Positions 1 through 9,849 are shown, counted from the stretch's first letter. The stretch: DNA of 64,000 bases from Marinomonas aquiplantarum (GCF_003314975.1 NZ_QNRF01000002.1:310001-374000); one strand, 5' to 3'. Notes: generated by a model not told the origin, from the letters alone. A program made the numbers and translations.

Positions 1-610
1 GCAAGCCCGAGAAAAAGATTTTCAAGCAATTTTGCCGTTGCGCGGTAAGATCTTGAACTCTTGGGAAGTGGATTCTGGTCAAGTATTAGCCTCACAAGAA
101 ATCCATGACATTTCCGTGGCATTAGGCGTTGATCCTAGTGATGAGGACCTAAGTGGTTTGCGTTACGGCAAGGTCTGTATTTTAGCGGATGCGGATTCGG
201 ATGGTTTACACATCGCCACTTTGATTTGTGCCTTGTTTGTGCGTCACTTCCCAGCGCTTGTGAACCATGGTCATGTGTTCGTGGCCATGCCTCCCTTGTA
301 CCGTATTGATGTTGGTAAAGAAGTTCATTATGCACTGGATGACGAAGAGAAAGACATTATCTTGCATAAGATTGCTGCGGAGAACAAACGCAGTACACCA
401 AATGTACAGCGATTCAAAGGTCTGGGTGAAATGAACCCAGCGCAATTGCGTGAAACCACTATGGCGCCAGATACGCGTCGCTTAATCCAATTAACCATGG
501 AAGATAAGCTGGATACTGACGAATTACTCGATAAGTTGTTATCTAAGAAGCGAGCAGGAGACCGTAAAAACTGGTTGGAAACTTACGGTAACCTAGCCAT
601 TGTCGATTAG
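1..610 (+). CDS. parE: DNA topoisomerase IV subunit B, C-terminal part (partial)
   Basis: This is the 3' end of a type IIA topoisomerase B subunit; the reading frame is open from base 2 and its start lies outside the window. Topoisomerase IV (ParC2ParE2) decatenates daughter chromosomes; ParE supplies the ATPase and part of the Toprim metal site. Visible here are the end of the Toprim domain, with LPLRGKILN, the LADADSDGLHI acidic metal-binding motif, and the C-terminal QRFKGLGEMNP motif. ParE is favoured over GyrB because the approximately 160-residue insertion found in this part of many gammaproteobacterial GyrB proteins is absent and the sequence follows E. coli ParE closely. The TAG stop is at 608-610. 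Roughly 200 C-terminal residues are present. Confidence 0.95.
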   Translation, partial: QAREKDFQAILPLRGKILNSWEVDSGQVLASQEIHDISVALGVDPSDEDLSGLRYGKVCILADADSDGLHIATLICALFVRHFPALVNHGHVFVAMPPLYRIDVGKEVHYALDDEEKDIILHKIAAENKRSTPNVQRFKGLGEMNPAQLRETTMAPDTRRLIQLTMEDKLDTDELLDKLLSKKRAGDRKNWLETYGNLAIVD

Positions 611-679
611 TAAAAAACCTTTCGTCTTGAGTAAGGCGAGCTAAACTTAGAGTATAGTCCAATGAATTGGAATAAGTGA

Positions 680-1294
680 ATGTCTGAAGAAAGAGATGAT
701 GAAATCATCAGTGAAGAAGTGTTGTATGAAAAAATTGATCACTACTTACTGAAATTTGGCACAGACAGATCGCTGCTTTGTGTGTCTGAGCTGGATGGGT
801 TTCTCACCGCATTAGGTTGTTCAGCTAAAGAGCTAGAGCCTGACTTATGGTTGAATGCCATTTGGGGGGCGGATGAAGACCAGCCTGTTTGGGAGTCCGC
901 TGAGGAGGAAGATGAATTCCTCAGCTTAGTATTGATCATGTATATGGAAGCGATGAACAGTCTGCTATTCGGTGAGTTTAGTCCAGTTTATCTGGAACAA
1001 GAATACGAAGGCGAATCTAAAATACTCGTGGAAGAGTGGTGTGCAGGCTTTGTGCGCGGTGCCAAGTTACTCGGCGTTGGCATTGGTGGTGATCGCGACT
1101 TCTTTGATGAGGCACTCGCACCTGTTAGGTTGTTTGGCACGGATGCAGGCATAGCCAAACTGAATAAAATGATGGAACAAGAAGTGAGCTTCTGGCGAGA
1201 AATGATCGAGCCTTCCGTGCAGCGTTTGATTCAACATTATCACCCTGAAATGCAGCTTGGCGAAAATGCTTCAGACACTCGTATTTTGCATTAA
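680..1294 (+). CDS. UPF0149 (YecA/YgfB) family protein
   Basis: A 204-residue acidic protein of the UPF0149 family, recognised by SELDGFLTAL near residue 35-45 and WCAGFVRG near residue 120. The family fold is helical. YgfB in Pseudomonas is reported to affect beta-lactam resistance, but no biochemical activity can be assigned here. The C-terminal SEC-C zinc motif found on some YecA relatives is absent. It stands alone, 69 bp after parE on the same strand, and is followed by a strong bidirectional terminator. The ATG at 680 is the first start in the frame. Confidence 0.8.
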   Translation: MSEERDDEIISEEVLYEKIDHYLLKFGTDRSLLCVSELDGFLTALGCSAKELEPDLWLNAIWGADEDQPVWESAEEEDEFLSLVLIMYMEAMNSLLFGEFSPVYLEQEYEGESKILVEEWCAGFVRGAKLLGVGIGGDRDFFDEALAPVRLFGTDAGIAKLNKMMEQEVSFWREMIEPSVQRLIQHYHPEMQLGENASDTRILH

Positions 1295-1314
1295 TTGATA
1301 CTGTTCGATAGATC

Positions 1315-1353
1315 AAAAAAAAGCGGTGAAAATTACTTTTCACCGCTTTTTTT
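1315..1353. terminator. Bidirectional Rho-independent terminator
   Basis: A 10-bp perfect stem GCGGTGAAAA/TTTTCACCGC with loop TTAC is flanked by an A-run on the left and a T-run on the right. It lies between the convergent UPF0149 gene and the aminotransferase gene and can serve both. Confidence 0.9.
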
Positions 1354-1380
1354 ATTGTTTCGGCCTAACTTTGCTTGAGA

Positions 1381-2577
1381 TTAGCCAACGACCTCAGCAA
1401 TGCTTGCGCATAGGTAATCGATGTTGTCATCGCTAACACCCGCTACGCTCATACGGCCTGTATCGGCAATGTAAATCGAAAACTCGCTGCGTAGGCGGCG
1501 AACTTGCTCTAGGGTTAGACCTGAGTAAGAGAACATACCGCGTTGGTCTTTAATAAAGCTAAAGTCTTTGCTAACACCCGATTGGGCCAGTTTAGTGACT
1601 AACTTTTCACGCAGGCCGTTGATACGATTACGCATCTCTGCCACTTCTTGTTCCCATTCTGCTTTCAATTCAGGACGACTCATGATGGTGTAAACCACAG
1701 CGGCACCATGTGCTGGCGGCATAGAGTAGTTGGCACGAATGGCTTGACCTATGATGGAGAACGCTGCATCAGCTTCTGAAGACGTTGTGGCGATGACGCT
1801 TAGGCCACCACAACGCTCGCGATAGATGCCGAAGTTTTTCGAGAAAGAGTTCGCAATCAGCATATTATCAACATTGGCTGCCATATGACGTAGGCCAGCC
1901 AAGTCTTCATCCAAACCGTCGCCGAAGCCTTGGTAAGCGGCATCGACCAATGGCAGTAAATCACGACGCTTTACGAAATCGGTAATGACCTTCCATTGCT
2001 CTAACTGCAGATCAATCCCTGTTGGGTTATGGCAGCAAGCGTGTAATAACAATACATCACCTTCTTTGGCCTCGGCTTCCAACTTGGTCATCATATCGTC
2101 AAAACGCAGACCATTTGTTGCTGGGTCGTAATAAGGGTATGGCGTTACTTCTACACCAGCTGAGTTAAAGATGGACTCGTGATTTCCCCAAGTTGGATCG
2201 CTGACCCAAAGGCGCGCGCCAGAAAGATTGGCACTGATGAAATCGGCCGCCACTTTAAGCGCACCAGTACCACCCGGTGTTTGGGTAGAGCGAATACGAC
2301 CAGAGGTGATCAGTGGGTTATTGTCGCCCAAGATGAGGTCTTGAATAATGGCTTCAAATTCAGCAGCACCATAAATGCCTAAATAGCTTTTAGACTCTTC
2401 TTGCTCAAGCAAAATGGCTTCCGCTTTTTTCACACTATTTAAAATAGGCGTTTTACCGTTATCGTCTTTGTAAACACCGACACCAAGGTCTATTTTCTTT
2501 GGATTGGTGTCTTTTTGGTGGGCGATGATAAGGGCTAAAAGTGGATCGCCTGGTACGACTTGAAGATGCTTAAACAT
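1381..2577 (-). CDS. Aspartate/aromatic amino acid aminotransferase (class I PLP)
   Basis: A 398-residue class I PLP aminotransferase of the AspC/TyrB group, which transfers amino groups between aspartate or aromatic amino acids and 2-oxoglutarate in the cytoplasm. The PLP lysine is in NSFSKNFGIYRER (about K247). LLLHACCHNPTG and the aspartate in LVDAAYQGF also fit the family. The ATG at 2577 (MFKHLQVVPGDP) is preferred to a start 15 codons upstream because it matches the usual N-terminus and length. It is divergent from the methyltransferase gene. Sequence alone does not separate AspC from TyrB specificity. Confidence 0.9.
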   Translation of the reverse strand: MFKHLQVVPGDPLLALIIAHQKDTNPKKIDLGVGVYKDDNGKTPILNSVKKAEAILLEQEESKSYLGIYGAAEFEAIIQDLILGDNNPLITSGRIRSTQTPGGTGALKVAADFISANLSGARLWVSDPTWGNHESIFNSAGVEVTPYPYYDPATNGLRFDDMMTKLEAEAKEGDVLLLHACCHNPTGIDLQLEQWKVITDFVKRRDLLPLVDAAYQGFGDGLDEDLAGLRHMAANVDNMLIANSFSKNFGIYRERCGGLSVIATTSSEADAAFSIIGQAIRANYSMPPAHGAAVVYTIMSRPELKAEWEQEVAEMRNRINGLREKLVTKLAQSGVSKDFSFIKDQRGMFSYSGLTLEQVRRLRSEFSIYIADTGRMSVAGVSDDNIDYLCASIAEVVG

Positions 2578-2733
2578 GATTTGGTTGGGGTCCTTGTGTG
2601 TATTTTTCGTTGCAATAAACAATACGTCATTCTGCCGTATTTATGGCAAAATACAATGCAATCGAAAGGGAAATTCCGTACTCACTGTCAAGAAATCAAG
2701 ACACTTAAATCGGTCGCGCAAACGCTTCAACTT

Positions 2734-3930
2734 ATGAACAATCTTCAAACTCGTTTTCAAGCCATTGATCAGTGGTTGTATCAACATAAAGCTTTGTGGC
2801 AATTCGATAGCTTTGCCAGCTTAAGCTTACCTTGGCAAGAAGCTTACCCAGCTTTAGCGGTGTGGCTCAATGCTCAACAGGAAGTGGACCTTGAGGATGC
2901 GAAGCAAGTGGCTGAGATAATCCATGCGCAGCCCAGTCTTGGAGAACTTTCTGATTGCGCTCAAGGCGTTTTAGCCACTGAGCAAACTCGGCAAAACGCC
3001 ACGTCACCGCCAGCTTATTTGTCGACTGGTATAAAAGGGCGTAAGTGGTCACAGATTGAAGCGTTTGCAGCATGTACTCCAATGGTTGATCGCTATTTGG
3101 AGTGGTGTGCGGGTAAGGGACATCTTGGTAAATATTTGGCTTTCCATGGGGACAAGCAAGTCACCAGTATTGAGTGGCAACAGAGTTTGTGTGAAGCAGG
3201 GCAGCAAAAAGCACAACAACTTTCCCTTCAGCAACAGTTTCACTGTACAGATGTGTTGGCAGATGCCCCAGAGGCGCTTCTGAAGACAGCGCAATGTGCA
3301 GTGGCATTACATGCCTGTGGAGACTTACACCGAGTGTTGTTGGAGCAGGCTAGTCGGTTAAAGACGCCTTATATCTGTATTGCGCCTTGTTGTTATCACC
3401 TTACTCAAACCGAAGCCTATCAACCTTTATCTACGTTGGCAGCACAGGCCAAATTGACCTTGCGCAAAGCCGATTTAAAGTTAGCGGTGAAGCAAGTTGC
3501 CACCGCTGGTGCCAGAGAGCAGAGATTACAAAAGCAGGAACTGACATACCGTTTGGGTTTTGATCTTTGGCAACGTCATGCCCGAAAAACAGATCAATAT
3601 CTTGCCGTACCTTCCATTCAAAAAGTCTTATTAAGTCAGGGCTTTGTTGGGTTTTGTCATTGGGCCGCAGAACAAAAGCAACTGACTTACTTGATCGCTC
3701 AACAGCCATTTGAAAATTTTCAAGACGCGGCTGAACAGCGATATCAAGACCTGCAAAAGCAACAAGCCATCAGTCAATGGTTTCGACCTGCCTTAGAGTA
3801 CTGGCTCATTTTAGATCGTGCCATTTATCTACAAGAGCAGGGTTACCAAGTGGACATAGGAGCTTTCTGCGACGCCTCGTTAACCCCAAGAAATTGGATG
3901 GTTAGAGCGGAGTTGAAGGCCACTACTTAG
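2734..3930 (+). CDS. SAM-dependent methyltransferase, Methyltransf_32-like
   Basis: About 398 residues. The centre carries a Rossmann-type SAM-binding motif, WCAGKGHLGKYLA, followed by VALHACGDLHRVLLEQA and IAPCCYHLT. Together these are typical of the Methyltransf_32 group, whose bacterial substrates are mostly unknown. The N-terminal 110 and C-terminal 150 residues have no motif I can name. The ATG at 2734 (MNNLQTRFQAID) is chosen; the frame stays open upstream to 2560 but that part overlaps the promoter and start of the divergent aminotransferase gene. The Shine-Dalgarno sequence is weak. Whether the substrate is RNA or a small molecule cannot be told from the sequence. Confidence 0.7.
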   Translation: MNNLQTRFQAIDQWLYQHKALWQFDSFASLSLPWQEAYPALAVWLNAQQEVDLEDAKQVAEIIHAQPSLGELSDCAQGVLATEQTRQNATSPPAYLSTGIKGRKWSQIEAFAACTPMVDRYLEWCAGKGHLGKYLAFHGDKQVTSIEWQQSLCEAGQQKAQQLSLQQQFHCTDVLADAPEALLKTAQCAVALHACGDLHRVLLEQASRLKTPYICIAPCCYHLTQTEAYQPLSTLAAQAKLTLRKADLKLAVKQVATAGAREQRLQKQELTYRLGFDLWQRHARKTDQYLAVPSIQKVLLSQGFVGFCHWAAEQKQLTYLIAQQPFENFQDAAEQRYQDLQKQQAISQWFRPALEYWLILDRAIYLQEQGYQVDIGAFCDASLTPRNWMVRAELKATT

Positions 3931-4029
3931 TGTATATTGCTGTTGCAAGTTTTCCTCTTATTTGTTCCGCCTTGTGATGTTATTGGCATGCTATGCTATT
4001 GAGATGATTGTGGAAAATTGGGGTTGTCG

Positions 4030-5295
4030 ATGTCGCAAGTGAGCGCGAAGCAGGGTAGTTCGTCTAAGTCGAAAAAGCATGAGTCAGACAGCGTAAAAAA
4101 GCTGGTTTGGTCACAATTATTGATCAATCTTGGCGATGCTTTAATTAATCCTAAGGTGACTTTACCGTGGATTTTACAAGGTGTTGGCGTACCCGTGTAT
4201 TTGCTAGGTTGGTTGGTGCCGATTCGTGAATCAGGTTCTTTGTTGCCGCAACTGCTTATGGCCAGCTACATTCGTCGAGTGGCATTGCGAAAATGGCTTT
4301 GGGTGATTGGCAGTGTGTTGCAAGCCGCATGCGTGGTGTTGATTGGTGTGGTTGCTTTGTTACTAGAAGGAGCCGCAGCAGGTTGGTGTGTGATTGCGCT
4401 AATGGTGGTGTTCAGTTTAGCGCGGGGGTTGAACTCCATTACCTCTAAGGATGTTTTAGGTAAAACCATTTCAAAAGGTCGGCGTGGTCGAGTATCAGGT
4501 TGGGCTTCTAGTGCCGCAGGTTTGATCACTTTGGGTGTGGCTTTGACAATGGTATTCAGTGGCTTTTTTGAGCTGGAAGCGAACACGGTTTTTTATGCCA
4601 GTAGTCTGATTATTGGCGCTCTAGTCTGGTGTTTTGCTGCCATGGTGTATGCTTTGATTGATGAGCCAAGGAGTGACGTTGATCACGCACCAGTCGGCTT
4701 TTGGCAACTGTTCTCAGGCCTTTCTCTACTGAAAACGAATGCGTCGTTTCGAACGTTTGTGATCGCTCGATCGCTATTACTCTGTACGGCTTTAACTGCA
4801 CCCTATTATGTATTGATTGCTCAGCAACATCTAGGTAACGGTTTATGGGTGTTAGGAGCTTTTATGGCAGCGAGTGGTTTAGCGTCTTTAGTTTCTTCAC
4901 CCTTCTGGGGGCGTTTTTCAGACTATTCTAGCCGTCAGGTTATGATGTTTTCTACCTTGCTTGGTGTGTTTGCAGGGGTTCTGTTATTCGTCGTCATGTG
5001 GTTATTTCCGGGTTTTGCGGAAATGGTTTGGTTTATGCCTGCCTTGTATTTTATTTTGTGTGTGGCTCATCAGGGCGTGCGTATTGGCCGTAAAACGTAT
5101 TTGGTAGATTTGGTGGAAGGAAACGATAGAACGGAGTACGTAGCGGTGAGTAACACTGTGATTGGCATTATGTTATTGGTGATGAGTGTTTTTGGTCTTT
5201 TAACCAATGTGATTTCATTGCCGGCTTTAGTATTGGTGTTTTCTCTGTTGGCATTGATTGGTGTTCTCGTTGTGGTTCGATTACCGGAGGCTTAG
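4030..5295 (+). CDS. Major facilitator superfamily transporter
   Basis: About 421 residues with some 12 hydrophobic segments. The N-terminal tail is hydrophilic and rich in Ser and Lys, which suits a cytoplasmic start. An MFS-like loop motif (GRFSDYSSRQ) follows the mid-protein helices, and a second basic loop with RGRVSGW lies in the N-half. The fold is clear but no substrate can be assigned. The ATG at 4030 is preferred to the in-frame TTG at 4018 because GGGG precedes it at a suitable distance. The gene stands alone, followed by a small hairpin. Confidence 0.75.
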   Translation: MSQVSAKQGSSSKSKKHESDSVKKLVWSQLLINLGDALINPKVTLPWILQGVGVPVYLLGWLVPIRESGSLLPQLLMASYIRRVALRKWLWVIGSVLQAACVVLIGVVALLLEGAAAGWCVIALMVVFSLARGLNSITSKDVLGKTISKGRRGRVSGWASSAAGLITLGVALTMVFSGFFELEANTVFYASSLIIGALVWCFAAMVYALIDEPRSDVDHAPVGFWQLFSGLSLLKTNASFRTFVIARSLLLCTALTAPYYVLIAQQHLGNGLWVLGAFMAASGLASLVSSPFWGRFSDYSSRQVMMFSTLLGVFAGVLLFVVMWLFPGFAEMVWFMPALYFILCVAHQGVRIGRKTYLVDLVEGNDRTEYVAVSNTVIGIMLLVMSVFGLLTNVISLPALVLVFSLLALIGVLVVVRLPEA

Positions 5296-5319
5296 TGTAA
5301 GAGTGATATGACTCTTACA
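5296..5319. terminator. Intergenic hairpin after MFS gene
   Basis: Perfect 9-bp inverted repeat TGTAAGAGT/ACTCTTACA with a 6-nt loop, immediately after the MFS stop codon. The following T-run is weak, so termination is likely but not certain. Confidence 0.5.
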
Positions 5320-5347
5320 CATTGAGTTTCTTTTCTGCTGCCTACCA

Positions 5348-5821
5348 TTAGTTTGGTAATGGTATGGATGGGGCGTTTTTGATGCGGTTCAGTACCAGTG
5401 TTGAGGTTAGGTTTCGGACACTGGGTAAGGCCGAAATGGATTCATTTAAAAAGTCGGAAAGCGAAGGTAAATCCTCACTAATCACTCTAAGCCAATAATC
5501 TGCATCGCCACTGACAGAATAGCATTCTAACACTTTCGGCATGGCGGCAATGGCTTCTTTAAAATGATGGTCAGCTTCTTTATTGCCTTTGTCTAGGGTG
5601 ATGTTCACAAAGGCAGTGACATGATAACCCAGTTCTGTGGCATTGAGTTGTGTAAAGTAGGCCTCGATCAAGTTGCTTTGTTCTAGTCTTTGCAGACGTC
5701 TTGAGCATTGGGAAGGAGAAAGGTTGACCTGTTCAGACAGTGCCACGTTGGTGAGTCGGGCATTTTCTTGTAAGGCACGCAGCAGCCGCCAATCATAGCA
5801 ATCAAGTTCAATATGGTTCAT
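5348..5821 (-). CDS. Lrp/AsnC family transcriptional regulator
   Basis: 157 residues with the usual two-part layout. An N-terminal helix-turn-helix (about residues 8-60, with LRALQENARLT and LSPSQCSRRLQRLE) is followed by a RAM ligand-binding domain containing CYSVSGDADYWLRV. Such proteins form dimers to octamers and sense amino acids. An AAGGA site 7 nt before the ATG supports the start. The convergent MFS carrier and the neighbouring purEK operon do not identify its target; the family often regulates amino acid or branched-chain keto acid metabolism. It could regulate the MFS gene, but that is only a guess from proximity. Confidence 0.88.
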   Translation of the reverse strand: MNHIELDCYDWRLLRALQENARLTNVALSEQVNLSPSQCSRRLQRLEQSNLIEAYFTQLNATELGYHVTAFVNITLDKGNKEADHHFKEAIAAMPKVLECYSVSGDADYWLRVISEDLPSLSDFLNESISALPSVRNLTSTLVLNRIKNAPSIPLPN

Positions 5822-6023
5822 TCAAGGTTCCTTATCAGCATCGTAGCGTGCCGTTTTTTTATTAGTGCTGCCTTTTTTGTGCTGAATGGGCTTCAGTCGG
5901 AAGGCTTATTTCATACTTTTAGAATAAGGAGTTTTGAAAACATAACAAGATATAATCTTCATTATTTGCAAATTTTTAGACATTTTTTTGCAAGATTGGA
6001 CGCTTTGATGACATTAAGAGTAA

Positions 6024-6054
6024 ATAACATGCCGCAGAGAGTACGGCATGTTAT
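6024..6054 (-). terminator. Terminator-like hairpin after purK
   Basis: An 11-bp perfect inverted repeat (arms 6024-6034 and 6044-6054) with a 9-nt loop lies 11 bp beyond the purK stop. On the minus strand a short T-rich stretch follows, so it is a probable purEK terminator. Confidence 0.6.
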
Positions 6055-6064
6055 GGGAGAGAGA

Positions 6065-7132
6065 TTAATCGGTTGGTAAGTTCTTACTCAGCCAGTCCAG
6101 TGCTTCAGGGTAAGGCGCTGGTAACGACAAGCTTTGCAGCGCATTTTGAAGAACGCCAAGCTGGTTTGAGCAAAAGTTAAGATGACCGACTTTTCGGCCG
6201 GGGCGCACTTCTTTTTGATACCAGTAGAGTTCTAACCCCTGAATATTTAACCATTCATAGTCTACTGGTACACCAATCAGGTTGACCATCATGCTTTGGC
6301 CTTTGATTTCTGCAGGAGCCAAAGGCAAACCTGTGACCGCTCGAACATGATTTTCAAACTGGCTGACACTGGCGCCAGCTTGTGTCCAGTGTCCACTGTT
6401 GTGAACACGAGGGGCCAATTCATTGATAAGCAGCTCGTCACCCACACGGAAGCATTCCATTGCCATGACGCCCACATAGTCTAGTGCATCCATAAGTTTG
6501 CCTAGCATGGCTTCGGCTTTATTTTGCAATGGAGCGAGACGCTTTAGGGGAGAAACGGACGCGTACAGAATGCCATTAATATGCAGGTTTAGGGTAAGTG
6601 GGTAAAAGTGTGTTTCACCATTGGCACCACGAACACCAACCAGTGACACTTCTTCATCAAAATTAATGGCTTGCTCGGCAATAGCTTGGCCTTTCCAGTC
6701 GTCAGGGATTTCTGTGCCTTCAGCTTGCTTCAACCAATATTGTCCTTTGCCATCATAGCCACCACGACGGCGTTTCATGAGAACGCGTTCACCGAGCGTT
6801 TGGTAGGCATAGTCTGCATGGCTGTCGGCTTCTACCGGAAACCAAGGGGCTGTTGCCAGCTCAAGCTTATCGATCCATTGCTTTTGTGTCAGACGATCAG
6901 CCAACTGTGGAAATGTCGATAGGTTGACGAAATTAGCATGAGAGGCAAGTTGCTTAGTGGCATCCGTTTGTGGCCAGTCTTCACGCTCCGCTGTGACAAT
7001 GTCGTCAGCTTGCAAAGGTAGGGTGTCATGACTTTCAATGTCCACAGGACGAATGTCTAAGCCTAATGGTGTGCCAGCGTGTTTTAGCATGGCGCCAAGT
7101 TGACCTGCACCAAGTACCCACAATACAGACAT
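6065..7132 (-). CDS. purK: N5-carboxyaminoimidazole ribonucleotide synthase
   Basis: 355-residue ATP-grasp enzyme that carboxylates aminoimidazole ribonucleotide (AIR) with ATP and bicarbonate to N5-CAIR, an early step of purine synthesis. It opens with VLGAGQLGAML, and has MKRRRGGYDGKGQYW in the ATP-grasp part and NELAPRVHNSGHWT near residue 240, all hallmarks of PurK. Its start follows the purE stop by 3 nt, so the two are co-transcribed and probably translationally coupled. PurE uses its product directly. Confidence 0.95.
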   Translation of the reverse strand: MSVLWVLGAGQLGAMLKHAGTPLGLDIRPVDIESHDTLPLQADDIVTAEREDWPQTDATKQLASHANFVNLSTFPQLADRLTQKQWIDKLELATAPWFPVEADSHADYAYQTLGERVLMKRRRGGYDGKGQYWLKQAEGTEIPDDWKGQAIAEQAINFDEEVSLVGVRGANGETHFYPLTLNLHINGILYASVSPLKRLAPLQNKAEAMLGKLMDALDYVGVMAMECFRVGDELLINELAPRVHNSGHWTQAGASVSQFENHVRAVTGLPLAPAEIKGQSMMVNLIGVPVDYEWLNIQGLELYWYQKEVRPGRKVGHLNFCSNQLGVLQNALQSLSLPAPYPEALDWLSKNLPTD

Positions 7133-7135
7133 GGC

Positions 7136-7627
7136 TTACACCTCTCTTGGATCTGGGTTAGCTAAAACCGTATCGGTTTGTTGTTGACGGAAGGTCTTAA
7201 TGCGCTCAGCCAATTCAGGGTTTGAAGTGGCGAGAATTTGACATGCCAAGAGCCCGGCATTAAATGCGCCAGCGGTCCCAATTGCTAGTGTGCCGACTGC
7301 AACACCTTTGGGCATCTGGGCAATGGAAAGTAGGCTGTCCATTCCGTTTAACGCTTTGCTTTGAACTGGAACACCTAAGACAGGTAAATGTGTGTGTGCT
7401 GCGACCATGCCTGGCAAATGCGCGGCACCGCCAGCACCACCAATGATGACTTTGAAGCCTTTATCGGCGGCACTTTCAGAAAATTCTGCAAGCTTGACTG
7501 GAGTTCGGTGAGCGGAAACGACTTCCACATGGTAAGACACGCCCAAGGCATCCATAATTTCGGTAGCGCCTTCCATTGTGGCCCAATCACTTTTCGATCC
7601 CATGATTAATGCGACTTCAGCTTGCAA
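7136..7627 (-). CDS. purE: N5-carboxyaminoimidazole ribonucleotide mutase
   Basis: 163 residues. Class I PurE converts N5-CAIR to CAIR. The N-terminal [12 protein letters not shown] phosphate-binding motif, SAHRTP and [12 protein letters not shown] are diagnostic. The start is TTG at 7627, supported by AGGAGA 6 nt upstream; the next ATG falls inside the conserved MGSKSD motif, so it is too late. It is the first gene of the purE-purK operon. I looked at the 215 bp upstream for a PurR box or riboswitch and could not support one. Confidence 0.95.
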   Translation of the reverse strand: MQAEVALIMGSKSDWATMEGATEIMDALGVSYHVEVVSAHRTPVKLAEFSESAADKGFKVIIGGAGGAAHLPGMVAAHTHLPVLGVPVQSKALNGMDSLLSIAQMPKGVAVGTLAIGTAGAFNAGLLACQILATSNPELAERIKTFRQQQTDTVLANPDPREV

Positions 7628-7831
7628 AATATCTCTCCTGTTTTTGAACCAACGTGGTGTTGAGGGGTAACGGAATACGTTGGTAATGAGGTTTAACGCA
7701 GTTTTGACGTTTTTTTGTAGCCTACACAGAAAAACGCTGCGAATTTAGGGCGCTAATATAGCTGATTTTGGGCAAAACAGCGAGTCTTACTAGGCTTTTG
7801 TTGCGAAAGTGCTATGACGAGATTAGAAATA

Positions 7832-7858
7832 AAAAGAGCGACTTAAAGTCGCTCTTTT
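7832..7858 (-). terminator. Terminator overlapping the mgsA stop codon
   Basis: Near-perfect inverted repeat AAAAGAGCGACTT/AAGTCGCTCTTTT, with U-rich sequence following on the minus strand. The last codons and the TAA of mgsA are inside it, so the coding end doubles as the terminator stem. Confidence 0.85.
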
Positions 7859-8298
7859 AGGTATCGTTCATAATCTGGTATTTGCCGTTCAAATTCATTG
7901 CTGAATAGTGGCGAAGACACCAAAAAATTGGCCGATGATACGCTGCAGGCGATAGGAATATTCCATACCGCAGCAACGCGCAACAAGGCTTTGATATCTG
8001 GGTCATGAGGCATAGGCTCGAAAGGGTCCCAGAAAAAGATTAAGACATCAATCTTGCCTTCAGCGATCATACCACCCAGTTGTTGGTCGCCGCCTAGTGG
8101 GCCGCTAATCAAGGCATCAATCTTAACGCCCAGCTCTTTGTGCAATAGGTTACCTGTGGTGCCTGTTGCATAGAGCTGGTGGCCAATTAGTTTGTCTTTG
8201 TGGGTGCGAGCCCATTTTATGAGCTCGCTTTTCATATTGTCATGAGCCACTAAAGCAATGCGCTTTTGAGCGGCCATGGTGACCATCTTTGTGTGCAA
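7843..8298 (-). CDS. mgsA: Methylglyoxal synthase
   Basis: 151 residues, usual length for the family. MgsA converts dihydroxyacetone phosphate to methylglyoxal and phosphate, bypassing lower glycolysis when triose phosphates accumulate. [35 protein letters not shown] (catalytic Asp) and [14 protein letters not shown] match E. coli MgsA closely. The start is TTG at 8298, with GAGGA exactly 7 nt upstream; in-frame ATGs lie 12 and 21 nt further in. It starts 24 nt after the pyk stop, so gap, pyk and mgsA probably share a transcript. Confidence 0.95.
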   Translation of the reverse strand: MHTKMVTMAAQKRIALVAHDNMKSELIKWARTHKDKLIGHQLYATGTTGNLLHKELGVKIDALISGPLGGDQQLGGMIAEGKIDVLIFFWDPFEPMPHDPDIKALLRVAAVWNIPIACSVSSANFLVSSPLFSNEFERQIPDYERYLKERL

Positions 8299-8322
8299 TG
8301 GACAATCCTCAAATAGTTAGCG

Positions 8323-9768
8323 TTATGCGATGTCGCCCACTTTGACGATCTTCATTGCATTTGTCGTACCATAGCTAACCAAATGGTCGCCTTTAGTCAC
8401 GATCACAAGGTCACCGTCTGCAATATAGCCTAGAGACTTAACGTGATCGACTAGACCAGAAATGATGTTGTCCACATTGTATTCTTGTGATGAGAAAGCC
8501 ACTGGTGTGACACCACGATAAAGAGCAGCTTTGTTCAATGTTGCCTGGTTTGGAGACAAAGCAAAAATTGGTAAGCCAGAGCTAATACGTGACATCAAAA
8601 GAGGCGTTGTGCCAGATTCTGTCAGACTGATAATGGCTTTCACACCTTCAAGGTGGTTTGCCGCGTACATGGCTGACATAGCGATGGTTTCATCAATGTT
8701 TGTGAAGGTGACATCAATACGGTGTTTAGAACGGTTGATGGCAGGTTGCTTTTCAGCGCCCAAACAAACGCGGTTCATTGTCTGAATAACTTCTTCAGGG
8801 TAATCCCCTGCAGCGGTTTCCGCTGACAGCATGACAGCGTCAGTGCCATCTAGTACAGCGTTGGCCACATCGAAGACTTCAGCACGAGTTGGCATGGCGC
8901 TAGTGATCATGGTTTCCATCATTTGCGTTGCTGTGATCACTGGGCGGTTCAGTTGTCGACAGCGTTTGATCATGTGTTTTTGTACACCAATCAATTCCGC
9001 GTCACCAATTTCTACGCCTAGATCACCACGAGCGACCATCACAGCGTCAGAAGCGAGGATGATACTGTCTAGTGTCTCATTATCCGCAACGGCTTCGGCG
9101 CGTTCTACTTTTGATACAATACCCGCTTTCAAACCGGCCGCTAGAGCCAATTCACGTGCTTCGTGTAGGTCATCGGCACTGCGTGGGAAAGACACGGCTA
9201 AGTAGTCGGCTTTTAGTGCCGCAGCGGTTTTAATGTCTTCTTTATCTTTGTCTGTTAGTGCTGCAGCGGATAAGCCGCCGCCTTGGCGATTGATGCCTTT
9301 GTTATTTGACAGTGGGCCACCAACAATAACTTTGGTAATGACTTCTGTGCCTTTTACTTCAAGCACTTCTAATACAACTCGGCCGTCATCTAGTAAAAGG
9401 ATGTTGCCTGGGTTTGAATCTTCCGCTAGCTGAGGGTAGTCGATACCAACGCGGGTTTCATCACCGGCATTTTTATCAAAGCCCACATCCAAAATGAAGG
9501 TTGCGCCATCTTTTAATTCTACTTTGGTATTTTTGAATCGTGCGATACGAATCTTAGGGCCTTGTAGGTCGCCTAAGATCGCCACATGGCGGTTGTTTTT
9601 CTTCGCCATAGCGCGAACGACGTCAGCGCGATTGATGTGATCTTCTGGTTGACCATGTGAGAAGTTTAAACGGAAGACGTTTGCGCCTGCCAAGATTAAC
9701 TTTTCGATCATTTCAGGAGAGCTTGAAGCTGGGCCTAAAGTGGCAACGATTTTAGTTCTACGAGTCAT
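8323..9768 (-). CDS. pyk: Pyruvate kinase
   Basis: About 481 residues. It makes pyruvate and ATP from PEP and ADP. Seen in order: [11 protein letters not shown] at the N-terminus, [21 protein letters not shown], the catalytic/Mg-binding [22 protein letters not shown], and a C-terminal allosteric domain. The ATG at 9768 (MTRRTKIV) is chosen over an in-frame TTG four codons earlier. It lies between gap and mgsA in the same direction. The length and motifs fit the PykA/PykII type better than PykF, but this is not firm. Confidence 0.95.
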   Translation of the reverse strand: MTRRTKIVATLGPASSSPEMIEKLILAGANVFRLNFSHGQPEDHINRADVVRAMAKKNNRHVAILGDLQGPKIRIARFKNTKVELKDGATFILDVGFDKNAGDETRVGIDYPQLAEDSNPGNILLLDDGRVVLEVLEVKGTEVITKVIVGGPLSNNKGINRQGGGLSAAALTDKDKEDIKTAAALKADYLAVSFPRSADDLHEARELALAAGLKAGIVSKVERAEAVADNETLDSIILASDAVMVARGDLGVEIGDAELIGVQKHMIKRCRQLNRPVITATQMMETMITSAMPTRAEVFDVANAVLDGTDAVMLSAETAAGDYPEEVIQTMNRVCLGAEKQPAINRSKHRIDVTFTNIDETIAMSAMYAANHLEGVKAIISLTESGTTPLLMSRISSGLPIFALSPNQATLNKAALYRGVTPVAFSSQEYNVDNIISGLVDHVKSLGYIADGDLVIVTKGDHLVSYGTTNAMKIVKVGDIA

Positions 9769-9814
9769 TTTATTTACCAAAGATTAGAAAGCTAGAAGTG
9801 AAGTATAAGAGACG

Positions 9815-9840
9815 ACGAAGGCTGCGTCAGCAGCCTTCGT
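9815..9840 (-). terminator. Hairpin between gap and pyk
   Basis: An 11-bp perfect stem ACGAAGGCTGC/GCAGCCTTCGT with a 4-nt loop lies just after the gap stop codon. On the minus strand it is followed by a weak T-rich segment. It may be a partial terminator or an mRNA-stabilising stem setting the gap:pyk ratio. Confidence 0.55.
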
Positions 9841-9849
9841 GTATTTTGA

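Noticed and set aside
7628..7842. Purine riboswitch or PurR box before purE
   Set aside because: No conserved aptamer core or clear PurR palindrome is visible.
8831..9205. 124-residue frame antisense to pyk
   Set aside because: It is a shadow of a strongly conserved gene and has no motif or ribosome site.
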